DNA from: Desulfolinea sp050305405
GTDB lineage: Bacteria > Chloroflexota > Anaerolineae > Anaerolineales > Villigracilaceae
NCBI GenBank assembly: GCA_050305405.1
Contig: JBNLFG010000015.1
Span: 1 to 64,000, forward strand
Length of the DNA: 64,000 nt
Reading direction: 5' to 3'
In this document: piece after piece, positions 33,121-41,362 of the stretch
Position numbering within the stretch: position 1 is the first letter of the stretch
How the letters are laid out: every line of letters starts with the position of its first letter
The notes under the pieces: generated by a model
Seen by the model: the letters and a program-made list of their open reading frames with translations, nothing else
The model's database searches: none
What the model was told of the DNA's origin: nothing
Translations under genes and position numbers: made by a program

Positions 33121-34728
33121 ATGAAAAAAGTTTTTATTCTTATCCCAATTTTGGCGCTGCTTATGGGCGCATGTGGACAAGCGCCGCCGCTCTGGGGCAC
33201 CTACCAAACCCCAACCGCCGTGGTCTATGCTCCGCGTGATGCGGCACAACCTGCCGTACCAACCCTGACCGCCCCCCCCATATTCCCGACGGCTACTCTC
33301 GAAGCGCCTGTCGCTACAGCAGCCAGCCCCACCCCAACCGAAGCGGTAGCCGCGCTCACCGAGCAGAGCAGCAACCTGCCCACGGTGGATGGCCCCACGC
33401 GTTTCTACTACTCACAATCCGGCGACTCGCTGGACGTGGTCGCCAGCCACTTCGGCGTCAACGTCGAAGAGATCGGCGCAAATAGTGAACTCCCTGCACC
33501 AAACGCATTGCTCGACCCGGGCACACTGCTGATCGTGCCGGATATTCTCGAAGAAACAACCCCCGCCACCGAAGTCTTCCCGGACAGTGAAATTGTCCTT
33601 TCCGCGACCAGCATCGGTTTTGATACCATCGCCTACGTAAAAGAGGCGGGCGGCTACCTGAACAAACATCAGGACTATCTCGGCTCAACTGGCTGGACAA
33701 GTGGCGCTGAGGGCGTACGACGGCATGCCTTCGAAAACTCCTTCAACCCGCGCCTGCTTTTAGCACTAATCGAATACGAATCCGGCTGGCTGCTGGGCGA
33801 CGCAGGCAATCTTTCAGAAAGCGATTATCCCCTCGGCTATATCGACGTAACCAAGCGCGGCTTATTTCGTCAGATGATGGTCGCCGTGCAGGATTTGGCG
33901 CTTGGCTACTATGGCTGGCGCGAAGGATCGCTGACCGAGTTAACCTTCCCGGATGGGACGACCATGCGCATCGCCCCTGACCTGAATGCCGGTACCGTTG
34001 CAATTCAATATTATTTCGCCCAAAAATTATCTCCCGAACGCTGGGCCCAAACCATAGATCAAAATGTCGGTTTTCCGGCCCTCTATGCAGATTTATTCGG
34101 CGATCCCTGGGCACGCGCCCAAAGCATTGAACCCCTTTTCCCTGCCGGATTGAATCAACCCACCCTGACCCTGCCATTTGAAACAGGTCGTATTTGGGCC
34201 TATACAGGCGGCCCCCACTCCGCATGGGAGCATGAAGGCGCCATCGCCGCGCTAGACTTTGCCCCCTCCAGCGATGTCAGCGGCTGCACCGAGAGCGACA
34301 AATGGGTGCTCGCCCCTGCCCCCGGATTGGTTGTCCGCTCAGAGCGCGGTATCGTCGTCCTCGATCTGGATGGAGACGGCAACGAAGCCACCGGCTGGAA
34401 CTTGCTCTTCCTGCACATCGCCACCAACGGCAGAGCGCCGATGGGCGAATGGCTCGAAATCGACGACCACATTGGCAAGCCCTCTTGCGAGGGCGGCATC
34501 TCAACCGGCACACATCTCCATTTCGCGCGCAAATATAACGGCGAATGGATTCTCGCAGATGGCGCTCTACCCTTCAACCTCGACGGCTGGATTTCGCACG
34601 CAGGTGCAAAAGCCTACAAAGGCACCCTCACCCGCGGAGACGAAACCATCACTGCCAGCCAGGTTGCTGAGGGATGGTCTGTGATTGTCCGTGAAGACCC
34701 AAACGCAGCCCCTGACACGACTGAGTAA
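33121..34728 (+). CDS. LysM and M23-like peptidase lipoprotein, tandem paralogue 2
   Basis: A 535-residue lipoprotein: signal MKKVFILIPILALLMGAC, a Thr/Pro/Ala-rich linker, a LysM-like domain (FYYSQSGDSLDVVASHFGVNVEEIGANSEL), the middle segment NSFNPRLLLALIEYESGWLLG, and the M23-like end GGPHSAWEHEGAIAALDFAPSSDVSGC...GTHLHFARKYNGEW. It starts 27 bases after paralogue 1 and ends 6 bases before paralogue 3, so they are co-transcribed. Such proteins would bind and cut peptidoglycan or act as scaffolds for divisome amidases; which is not known. Confidence 0.85.
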   Translation: MKKVFILIPILALLMGACGQAPPLWGTYQTPTAVVYAPRDAAQPAVPTLTAPPIFPTATLEAPVATAASPTPTEAVAALTEQSSNLPTVDGPTRFYYSQSGDSLDVVASHFGVNVEEIGANSELPAPNALLDPGTLLIVPDILEETTPATEVFPDSEIVLSATSIGFDTIAYVKEAGGYLNKHQDYLGSTGWTSGAEGVRRHAFENSFNPRLLLALIEYESGWLLGDAGNLSESDYPLGYIDVTKRGLFRQMMVAVQDLALGYYGWREGSLTELTFPDGTTMRIAPDLNAGTVAIQYYFAQKLSPERWAQTIDQNVGFPALYADLFGDPWARAQSIEPLFPAGLNQPTLTLPFETGRIWAYTGGPHSAWEHEGAIAALDFAPSSDVSGCTESDKWVLAPAPGLVVRSERGIVVLDLDGDGNEATGWNLLFLHIATNGRAPMGEWLEIDDHIGKPSCEGGISTGTHLHFARKYNGEWILADGALPFNLDGWISHAGAKAYKGTLTRGDETITASQVAEGWSVIVREDPNAAPDTTE

Positions 34729-34734
34729 TACAGC

Positions 34735-36231
34735 ATGACCAACATCAGAATCCACGCCCGTATTCCGCGCTTGATATGGCGGAATACGCATTATTTTTTA
34801 ATAGCCATCTTTCTGCTCACAAGCTGTTCTCCCTCCACGCCTGTGGCGCAAATCTCCCTTTTTAGTACAACACCCACGCCGGAAGTCACCGCCACGCCCT
34901 ATATCACCCGTCCCGCGTATGCCCCCGGCGAATTGGTCGACTACACCGTCCAATCGGGCGATACCATGCCCGCGCTCGCCAGCCATTTCAACACCACCAT
35001 CGATGAAATTTACGCAGCCAACCCGATCATCCCGCGAGATGTAACCACCTTACCCATCGGGATGCCGATGCAAATTCCCATTTATTATCGGGCGCTTTGG
35101 GGCAGCCAATTTCGAATTTTGCCAAACGCCGCATTTGTCAACGGCCCCGCCGCAGTTGGTTTTGACACATCCGGTTTTGTCGATGCGTACCCGGGTTGGC
35201 TGAAAGATTACAAAGGCTATGCCGGTGGAGAAAATCGCAGCGGCGCAGAAATCGTGGATTACGTTGCCCTCAACTTCAGCGTCAGCCCGCGTCTGCTATT
35301 AGCATTGCTTGAATATCAAAGCGGCGCACTCACCCAGCCCGATGCTCCCGACACCGATTATGTGCTCGGCAATGTCGATCCGCGCGCACATCGGGGCGTC
35401 TATCTCCAATTGATCTGGGCGGCAAATACGCTCAACAACGGTTATTACAGTTGGCGCACGGGCACGCTGATCGAATTTGAACATAACGATGGCAGACTTG
35501 AACGCCCTGATCCGTGGCAGAATGCGGCTACGGTTGGAATCCAATATTATTTATCGCGTATCCTCTCCAAATCCGCGTATGAACGCGCTATTGGTCCCGA
35601 AGGAGTCTGGGATACCTATCTCCAGCTTTTCGGTGATCCCTGGGCAGACGGAGACGAACATATCCCGGGCTTGTTGGAACAACCCGAGCTTCTGTTGCCC
35701 TTCCCGCGTGGCAGCACGTGGACATATACCGGCGGCCCGCACACAGGCTGGGGCGAAGGGATGCCCTTTGCTGCGGTCGATTTTGCGCCTCCATCTGAAA
35801 CGAGCGGCTGCTTTACCCCCACAGCCGATGAGTTCACCACCGCCATGGCAGATTCAATCGTCGCGCGCGTGGACCGGGGCATAGTCATCCTCGACCTCGA
35901 TATGGATGGCGACGAGCGCACCGGCTGGGTGCTGCTCTATTTGCACATTGGTACTCCGGAAAAAGTAGCGCTCGGAACACTCTTGAATGCGGGTGATTCA
36001 ATAGGCTACCCATCCTGCGAAGGTGGTACAACAACCGGTACGCATGTGCATATTGCCCGAAAATATAACGGCGAATGGATCGCTGCCGATAGCCCGATCC
36101 CCTTCACTATGGAAGGCTGGATTCCCCATAATGGCACACAAGCCTATCAGGGAACACTCTCGCGCGATAGCTTTATCATCACCGCCAGCCCTGTCTCGGA
36201 CATATTCAGTCTTGTCCCGGCCGGAGAATAG
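34735..36231 (+). CDS. LysM and M23-like peptidase lipoprotein, tandem paralogue 3
   Basis: A 498-residue protein. The hydrophobic signal ends at FLLTSC; LysM at DYTVQSGDTMPALASHFNTTIDEIYAANPIIPRDVTTLPIGMPMQIP; middle domain NFSVSPRLLLALLEYQSGALT; M23-like end GGPHTGWGEGMPFAAVDFAP...GTHVHIARKYNGEW. The zinc-site pattern (H, D, H-x-H) is kept. The three genes share order and motifs, so they arose by tandem duplication. The long N-terminal extension before the hydrophobic segment (MTNIRIHARIPRLIWRN) makes the exact start less certain. Confidence 0.85.
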   Translation: MTNIRIHARIPRLIWRNTHYFLIAIFLLTSCSPSTPVAQISLFSTTPTPEVTATPYITRPAYAPGELVDYTVQSGDTMPALASHFNTTIDEIYAANPIIPRDVTTLPIGMPMQIPIYYRALWGSQFRILPNAAFVNGPAAVGFDTSGFVDAYPGWLKDYKGYAGGENRSGAEIVDYVALNFSVSPRLLLALLEYQSGALTQPDAPDTDYVLGNVDPRAHRGVYLQLIWAANTLNNGYYSWRTGTLIEFEHNDGRLERPDPWQNAATVGIQYYLSRILSKSAYERAIGPEGVWDTYLQLFGDPWADGDEHIPGLLEQPELLLPFPRGSTWTYTGGPHTGWGEGMPFAAVDFAPPSETSGCFTPTADEFTTAMADSIVARVDRGIVILDLDMDGDERTGWVLLYLHIGTPEKVALGTLLNAGDSIGYPSCEGGTTTGTHVHIARKYNGEWIAADSPIPFTMEGWIPHNGTQAYQGTLSRDSFIITASPVSDIFSLVPAGE

Positions 36232-36269
36232 CGCTTACATCAAAGCACGCCACTTCAAGGAAAGTTACT

Positions 36270-38195
36270 ATGGAAACAACCCCCGTCTTGCTCATTGCTC
36301 TCCTCAGCTTTGGGATCATTTCATTGGCAGCCAAAGAGATTGGCGCCTTTTTCAAACGTTATAAGCTGCCGCTGATTAGTGGCTTTCTCGTTGCGGGCAT
36401 TCTGGTAGGCCCCTTTGTCCTCAATATATTAACCGATGAACTCCTGACCACGCTACACTTCATCGACGAAGTTGCGTTGGGGTTTATTGCTTTTGCTGCG
36501 GGGAGCGAACTTTATCTAAAAGACCTGCGCGGCAGGCTTAAAGGGATTGCCTGGGTAACCACCGGATTAGTGCTCGCAACATCAATATTTGGCGGACTGG
36601 CCTTCTTCTTCCTGACAAAGTACATTCCTTTCACGCAAGACATGGCCTTAACAGGCCGCATCGCAGTATCCATTTTGGTTGCAGCCATTCTGGTTGCCCG
36701 TTCCCCCTCTTCCGCGATCGCCATTGTCAACGAACTACGTGCCAAAGGCCCCTTTACTCAGACAGTTCTGGGCGTGACCGTCATCATGGATGTGATTGTC
36801 ATTGTGCTTTTCTCATTCAACTCAGAAGTTGCCGATGCGTTGCTCACAGATATTGATCTGAATTTTGGTTTCGCAGTTTTGCTTTTGCTTGAGTTAGGGC
36901 TATCCATTCTGCTCGGATATTTACTGGGAAAATTCATTCAATTTATGCTTTCCCTAAATATAAAAAGCGCTTTCAAATCTATTAGCATCCTTCTTCTGGG
37001 ATATTCTGTCTTTCTGGCATCCACTTTTTTACGCCATTTCAGCCACGAACACTTCGGCCTAGAAATTCTGCTTGAGCCACTGCTTGTCTGCATGGTCGCC
37101 AGTTTCTTCGTTATCAATTGGACACCCCATCGAGACCAGATGAGCGAGATTTTGCACAAAATGGGCCCCGCAATCTATATTGCTTTCTTTACGTTAACAG
37201 GGTCTTCGTTAGCGTTGGATGTCCTCGCAAAAACATGGCAAATTGCACTGATCCTTTTCCTTATTCGCTTGCTCTCAATTTTCATCGGCTCCTTTGCCGG
37301 AGGCAGCATTGCAGGCGAACCAATGAAAAACAATCTCGTCAGTTGGACAGCCTACGTTACTCAAGCAGGTGTTGGGCTTGGACTGGCGAAAGAAGTCGCC
37401 GGAGAGTTCCCTGAATTTGGGCTGGATTTTTCCACGATCATCATCGCCGTAATCGTGCTTAACCAGATCGTCGGCCCACCCCTCTTCAAGTGGGTCATCC
37501 ACCGCGTCAAGGAAGCCCATCCACGCGGCGATACGCACTTTGATGGCACGCGCGACGCGCTCATCTTCGGCACCGACGATCAGGCATCCGCCGTTGCCCG
37601 CTTGCTCAAGAGACAGGGCTGGCAAATTAAGTGGGTCTGCACCGATTCAACCTGTGCCCTGACGCCGGTCGGCGATGAAGAAGAGCTAACCATCATCCCA
37701 AGCATCACGCTCGAACACCTCGAAAAGATTGATGCAGCCAAAGCAGACTCGGTCGTTGTTATGCTCTCTGATGAAGAAAACTACAAAATCTGCGAACTCT
37801 TCTACGAAAATTACGGCACCGAAACCCTCGTCGTACGCCTGAACGATCTCGCCAATCGTGAACGCTTCCGCAAGCTGGATGTACTCACCGTCCATCCCGG
37901 CACCGCCACGGTGCGATTGCTGGATCAGTTCGCCCGCAAGCCGGATACCGCTTCCCTGTTAATGGATACCGAATCCAAATATCGGATGCGCGAAGTCTAC
38001 GTCCGTGACCCGAACATGCACGGCATCCCCCTGCGTGATCTTCGGCTCCCAACAGATACCCTGATCGTCGCCATCCATCGCCACGAGACCGACATCGTCT
38101 CACACGGCTACACACGCCTGCGCGTTGGCGATAAAATAACCGTCATCGGTTCTCCAGAAAGCCTTGAAGAAATGCAACTTCAATTTGAAATCTAG
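36270..38195 (+). CDS. Cation:proton antiporter (CPA2/KefB-like) with RCK domains
   Basis: A 641-residue protein: twelve or so membrane segments in the first 395 residues (Na+/H+ exchanger fold, with PLISGFLVAGILVGP, ARSPSSAIAIVNELRAKGPF), then a TrkA-N-like domain (DALIFGTDDQASAVARLLKRQGWQIKWV) and a TrkA-C domain at the end (MHGIPLRDLRLPTDTLIVAI...GDKITVIGSPESL). Probably K+ or Na+ efflux coupled to protons, gated by a nucleotide at the RCK domain. AAGGAAAG precedes the ATG. Terminator at 38201-38241. Confidence 0.92.
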   Translation: METTPVLLIALLSFGIISLAAKEIGAFFKRYKLPLISGFLVAGILVGPFVLNILTDELLTTLHFIDEVALGFIAFAAGSELYLKDLRGRLKGIAWVTTGLVLATSIFGGLAFFFLTKYIPFTQDMALTGRIAVSILVAAILVARSPSSAIAIVNELRAKGPFTQTVLGVTVIMDVIVIVLFSFNSEVADALLTDIDLNFGFAVLLLLELGLSILLGYLLGKFIQFMLSLNIKSAFKSISILLLGYSVFLASTFLRHFSHEHFGLEILLEPLLVCMVASFFVINWTPHRDQMSEILHKMGPAIYIAFFTLTGSSLALDVLAKTWQIALILFLIRLLSIFIGSFAGGSIAGEPMKNNLVSWTAYVTQAGVGLGLAKEVAGEFPEFGLDFSTIIIAVIVLNQIVGPPLFKWVIHRVKEAHPRGDTHFDGTRDALIFGTDDQASAVARLLKRQGWQIKWVCTDSTCALTPVGDEEELTIIPSITLEHLEKIDAAKADSVVVMLSDEENYKICELFYENYGTETLVVRLNDLANRERFRKLDVLTVHPGTATVRLLDQFARKPDTASLLMDTESKYRMREVYVRDPNMHGIPLRDLRLPTDTLIVAIHRHETDIVSHGYTRLRVGDKITVIGSPESLEEMQLQFEI

Positions 38196-38200
38196 CCTTA

Positions 38201-38241
38201 AATCAAAAAAAGCCGCGACAAATGTCGCGGCTTTTTTGATT
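38201..38241. terminator. Bidirectional terminator
   Basis: An almost perfect palindrome with stem AAAAAAAGCCGCGACA / TGTCGCGGCTTTTTT and loop of a few bases; A and T runs on both sides end the antiporter (+) and OsmC (-). Confidence 0.9.
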
Positions 38242-38286
38242 GCTTCTACAGACCACAAAAGTCTTGAAGAATTTTGTGATCTGATA

Positions 38287-38751
38287 CTATCTTTCGTACT
38301 TCCCCTTAACAACCAGCGTGCGTTCCCCTTCACCCTGATCTTCATAAATTTCATAAAGCAACGCTATCGGCATCACTTTATCGAGCATCCCCTGTGCGGG
38401 ACAATAACGGTCCGCTGAGAGTTGGATAGCGCGTAATACAGCCGCCTCGTCAATCTCGTGCCCGGTCACCTCGTAGGTGATAACGGACTGGGTAAAAACA
38501 TGCGGATGCTGATCGGCCTGATCGGCGTGTACCTTGACTTCGTATGCGGTCACATCCTGACGCTTCTTGCGCATGATCGAGATCACATCCATCGCCGTGC
38601 AGCCCGCCAAACTAACGGCCATCAATTCCATCGGGCGGAAACCATCGTTCTCACCGCCCACAGCTGGGGCTGCCCCCAGCGGCACCGAAAAACCGGTATC
38701 AGCCGTCCCGGAGAACGTCATCCCGTGATCCCAGGTTACTTTTGCATCCAT
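38287..38751 (-). CDS. OsmC/Ohr-family protein (YhfA-like)
   Basis: A 154-residue OsmC-fold protein, thiol-dependent peroxide reductase family. Conserved FRPMELMAVSLAGCTAMDVISIMRKKRQDVTAYEVKV includes the first Cys (AGC), and the second conserved Cys appears in DRYCPAQGML. This arrangement (ELLL...GC, Y-C-P) is the YhfA-like branch; its substrate is unknown. It is the last gene of the redox cluster downstream of the ECF sigma factor, 17 bases after the TlpA-like gene. Confidence 0.9.
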   Translation of the reverse strand: MDAKVTWDHGMTFSGTADTGFSVPLGAAPAVGGENDGFRPMELMAVSLAGCTAMDVISIMRKKRQDVTAYEVKVHADQADQHPHVFTQSVITYEVTGHEIDEAAVLRAIQLSADRYCPAQGMLDKVMPIALLYEIYEDQGEGERTLVVKGKYER

Positions 38752-38768
38752 TTCCGTATCCTTTTTCT

Positions 38769-39389
38769 CTAGCCTTCGCCCTGAATAACTGGCGTAACAT
38801 GTTTTTCAAGCATCGCCTGACTGATCGCACCCGTCCATGCTAAACGCACGGTACCGTCGCGATCGATCACAAAGGAAGCCGGCAGGCTATAGGAGTTGAA
38901 CGCCATTCCTGATTCGCTGCCTTCGTCCACCCAGATCGGGTAACTCAGATTGGACGACTGAACAAAAGCGTTCACGGTCGCTTCCGGTTCCCCAAAATCA
39001 ATCCCGACAATCACAAAACCTTCGTCAACATGGTCTTCGTAATATTGCTGCAAGACAGGCAACTCAGCTTTGCATGGCGGACACCAGGTCGCCCACAAGT
39101 TGACCAAAACGACCTGCCCTTCGTAATCGGCCAAACTCTCTTCTTCACCAGCCAGATTTGTCAGGGCCAGTTCAGGAGCATCATACTCCACAGGCGCAGG
39201 AACGGAAGAATATTCTTCCTGCGCATTACCGCCACTGCCGGCAACATCATCTTTCGGGAGCATGAAAAGCGCGGCAACACCGATCAGGACAACTCCAATG
39301 CCCGCTACAATCATCCCCATCGGCGGGGCAGCTTTCTTCTTTAGTGCTTGTTTTTTACTACGACGAAGAGAATTATTTCGACTTCCCAT
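38769..39389 (-). CDS. TlpA/ResA-like membrane-anchored thioredoxin
   Basis: A 206-residue protein with a basic N-terminus, one membrane segment (residues 25-44) and an exported thioredoxin fold with LWATWCPPCKAELP (C103-P-P-C106), the redox site. It probably reduces disulfides outside the cytoplasm, as in cytochrome c maturation; no ccm/ccs genes are nearby. The Grx terminator (39420-39449) separates it from the upstream genes, so it needs its own promoter or read-through. Start chosen at ATG 39389; no strong ribosome-binding site. Confidence 0.92.
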   Translation of the reverse strand: MGSRNNSLRRSKKQALKKKAAPPMGMIVAGIGVVLIGVAALFMLPKDDVAGSGGNAQEEYSSVPAPVEYDAPELALTNLAGEEESLADYEGQVVLVNLWATWCPPCKAELPVLQQYYEDHVDEGFVIVGIDFGEPEATVNAFVQSSNLSYPIWVDEGSESGMAFNSYSLPASFVIDRDGTVRLAWTGAISQAMLEKHVTPVIQGEG

Positions 39390-39419
39390 CAGGCTTTACC
39401 TCTTTATCTTAGAATAGAT

Positions 39420-39449
39420 GAAAAAACCCGAAGCCTTATCAGGCTTCGG
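39420..39449 (-). terminator. Terminator after the glutaredoxin gene
   Basis: On the minus strand CCCGAAGCC, a 6-base loop, GGCTTCGGG, then TTTTTT (39420-39425). Confidence 0.9.
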
Positions 39450-39462
39450 GCTCATCGCTCAA

Positions 39463-39714
39463 TTACAGACCAAGCAAACGGTCAATTTTCGGTCGATCAA
39501 ACCCGACGATAATCTTACTACCGATTTGGATTTGCGGCACACCCTGTTGACCGCTCCGCCGAAACATGTCTCGGGCTGCTGCCTGATCTTTAGAGACATC
39601 TACATCCCGAAACGGAACTTGTTTCTGACGAAAATACTGTTTGGCTTTACGGCAATAGGTGCAGGTTGGCGTGGAAAACATAATCACGCGCGGATATTTC
39701 TTATTGTCTGCCAT
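39463..39714 (-). CDS. Glutaredoxin-like protein
   Basis: An 83-residue glutaredoxin fold with redox motif STPTCTYCRKAK and GVPQIQIGSKIIVGFD, typical of small NrdH/Grx proteins. All cysteines are coded by TGC/TGT, unlike the upstream gene. It begins 15 bases after the selenoprotein stop and belongs to the same transcript, which ends at the terminator 39420-39449. It likely passes electrons from or to that oxidoreductase; inference. Confidence 0.92.
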   Translation of the reverse strand: MADNKKYPRVIMFSTPTCTYCRKAKQYFRQKQVPFRDVDVSKDQAAARDMFRRSGQQGVPQIQIGSKIIVGFDRPKIDRLLGL

Positions 39715-39729
39715 AGAGTACCTCTTATT

Positions 39730-40395
39730 TTATTTACCGGTAATTCGTTTTAATTCAGCAAGCATATTGCTTTCAGGAACTGCGCCAACTACATTGGCGG
39801 CACCATCATTGATGGTTGTCTGCGGAACACCGCTGACATTGTACTTACTGGATAAAGCCTGGAATTCAGATGCTTCAACCATCTCAGCCTGAACCATCGG
39901 GCTTTCCATTGCCAATTGATGAGCGAGCGTCACGGCTCGCGGGCAGTATGGTCAGGTAGGGGTGACGAACACCTGCAAAAGTACAGGCTCCGTCAGGTTC
40001 TTGAGAAAATCGCGCGTTTCGGGGGAAAGACCGGAGTCACGCCCGGAAACGAGCAGGATGTCCTGAATCAGCGAAGTGAATTCGTGCCCGGAGGGGATAC
40101 CCGCGTAGCGGATACCAAAATCGGAAATTGTCTCGTCATCTTTAGCGGCGATTACAATTCCGGGGGCCTTGTCCACATTGAATTTCTCTGCGACATCGGC
40201 ATCATCTTCAAGATCATAAATATCGAGGCCGAGTTTATCTGAGATCACAACAAGTTCTTCAAGAAGTTGTTGCGTATCAGCACAGTAATCGCAGTTTGCT
40301 TTCTGTCCAAAATAAAGGATCTGGACAGACTCTTTCATGGGAGCAAAAGCATCTTCGATCTGCTTCACAACATCAGCATTTAGCAGGTTTGCCAT
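39730..40395 (-). CDS. Selenocysteine-containing two-domain protein disulfide oxidoreductase (PDO-like)
   Basis: A 221-residue protein of two thioredoxin-like folds, the PDO/glutaredoxin-like layout. The first fold has C35-D-Y-C38 (QKANCDYCADT). The second, after VFVTPT, has a TGA at 39952-39954 followed by P-Y-C-P-R-A-V-T-L-A-H-Q. With selenocysteine this is U148-P-Y-C151, where homologues have CPYC. The frame then runs on without a break through ASSTSGVPQ-like segments (SGVPQTTIND) to ITGK. A perfect hairpin (39923-39940) begins 11 bases after the TGA. The start ATG 40393-40395 follows GGAG; an upstream start would lack one. An ECF-type promoter lies at 40432-40460. A stop at exactly this base by chance mutation is the alternative, but the rest of the gene is intact. 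Confidence 0.85.
39923..39954 (-). promoter_or_regulatory. SECIS-like hairpin for the PDO selenoprotein
   Basis: On the minus strand TGA, 11 bases, then GCGAGC (39935-39940), loop CGTGAC (39929-39934) and GCTCGC (39923-39928). The distance matches the bacterial pattern and the loop has G and T near its start, as required for SelB binding in known SECIS elements. It is less close to E. coli fdhF than the fdhA hairpin. Confidence 0.65.
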
Positions 40396-40431
40396 AAAAA
40401 GTCTCCTTTTTGATTTTTTAGCATACAAAAC

Positions 40432-40460
40432 TTAGATGCATGGCATACTAAAAAGTTACA
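40432..40460 (-). promoter_or_regulatory. ECF-type promoter upstream of the PDO selenoprotein
   Basis: Minus strand TGTAAC (40455-40460), then TTTTTA and ten bases, then CATCTAA (40432-40438). Start predicted near 40425, giving a leader of about 30 bases before the ATG. The same elements with equal spacing lie at 41334-41362. Both resemble the AACTT and TCTGA elements of E. coli sigma-E promoters. Confidence 0.75.
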
Positions 40461-40467
40461 TTTTTGC

Positions 40468-40728
40468 CTAGCTCTTTTTTACTTCGATAAAATCTTCCAA
40501 ATTCAAACGGTGAAAAAGTCGTTCGCGTACATCCGTTGGGATCACGGCTCGTACGGAAGTCTCATGGTACAGATAAATGGTCTTCTTTAGCGTATCAATT
40601 ACAATGCGGCAATCGTCACACTCAGCCACATGACGCTCGATCTCTTTGCAAAGAGCATCCCCTAAAACACCATCCACATAATCTGATAATTCTTCAAGGA
40701 AAGCACCGCAATTCATATTATCCTTCAT
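40468..40728 (-). CDS. Zinc-containing anti-sigma factor (ZAS family)
   Basis: An 86-residue soluble protein with H33-x3-C37-x2-C40 (HVAECDDC) and an N-terminal C7 with the LSDYVDGVL segment, the zinc-binding anti-sigma pattern in which oxidation of the cysteines can release the sigma factor. No membrane segment. Starts 5 bases after the sigma stop: ATG 40728 (after GGAG) or 40716 (after AAGGAT). It is expected to bind the sigma factor upstream and so hold the redox cluster off until thiol stress. That is inference from family and position. Confidence 0.88.
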   Translation of the reverse strand: MKDNMNCGAFLEELSDYVDGVLGDALCKEIERHVAECDDCRIVIDTLKKTIYLYHETSVRAVIPTDVRERLFHRLNLEDFIEVKKS

Positions 40729-40733
40729 CAGAT

Positions 40734-41333
40734 TTACTCCAACTCCATTCTCTCGCCATAATAGGCCGAAAGCATTTCTCGCAATTTCAACCGTGCACGC
40801 AGCAGCCTGGTTTTGACGGTCGTTTCGGTCAGGTCCAAGGCTTCGCTTGTTTCGCGGATAGACAAACCTTCAAGATCGCGCAAAATAAAGACGATTCTCA
40901 ATTTCTCCGGCAGCATCTGAACAGCCTTATCCAGATGATTTTGCGCCTCCGTTGACATCAACTCACTTTCAGGAAGGCAGCACCAATCCGAGAAGGATGT
41001 CAATATCTGCTCAGCTTCATCCCCATCATCGGATTGAAGGGTCGCACTCACTTCGGGCTTGCTACGCCGAATGGACATCAGCGCCTCGTTGACAGCGATC
41101 CGATAAAGCCACGTGGACAGACTCGAGCGCCCTTCGAAATTGGGCAGCGCCTGTAATGCCTTCATAAACGTGTTTTGCAACACATCCTCAGCATCCTGTG
41201 GGTTAGAAAGCATTTTTAGCGCAAGACGATATATCTGTGTCGAATAGGCATCAACAAGCCGGGCTACCTCAGCCCGATCACCTGCACGAAGTAACTGCAA
41301 AGAGAATTCTTCTTGCAGAGATTTATCATTCAT
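40734..41333 (-). CDS. ECF (RpoE-like) RNA polymerase sigma factor
   Basis: A 199-residue group 4 sigma factor with sigma-70 region 2 (ARLVDAYSTQIYRLALKMLSNPQDAEDVLQNTFMKALQALPNFEGRSSLSTWLYRIAVNEAL) and region 4 (LPEKLRIVFILRDLEGLSIRETSEALDLTETTVKTRLLRARLKLREML). It is followed by its putative zinc anti-sigma factor. Its own promoter (41334-41362) abuts the ATG at 41333, and a start 6-7 bases beyond the -10 would fall inside the frame; so an in-frame TTG at 41300, giving MQLLRAGDRAEVARLV, is a possible true start. Confidence 0.92.
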   Translation of the reverse strand: MNDKSLQEEFSLQLLRAGDRAEVARLVDAYSTQIYRLALKMLSNPQDAEDVLQNTFMKALQALPNFEGRSSLSTWLYRIAVNEALMSIRRSKPEVSATLQSDDGDEAEQILTSFSDWCCLPESELMSTEAQNHLDKAVQMLPEKLRIVFILRDLEGLSIRETSEALDLTETTVKTRLLRARLKLREMLSAYYGERMELE

Positions 41334-41362
41334 TTAGATGTTTCCTTCATTAAAAAGTTACA
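41334..41362 (-). promoter_or_regulatory. ECF-type promoter upstream of the sigma gene (autoregulation)
   Basis: Minus strand TGTAAC (41357-41362), TTTTTA, ten bases, CATCTAA (41334-41340), identical in both blocks and in spacing to 40432-40460. The -10 block touches the annotated sigma start. Confidence 0.75.

Noticed and set aside
39730..40428. PDO-like gene seemed to be a nonsense-mutated pseudogene
   Set aside because: Only one stop, TGA, at the catalytic Cys; the remaining frame, hairpin distance and promoter are intact. Not fully excluded.
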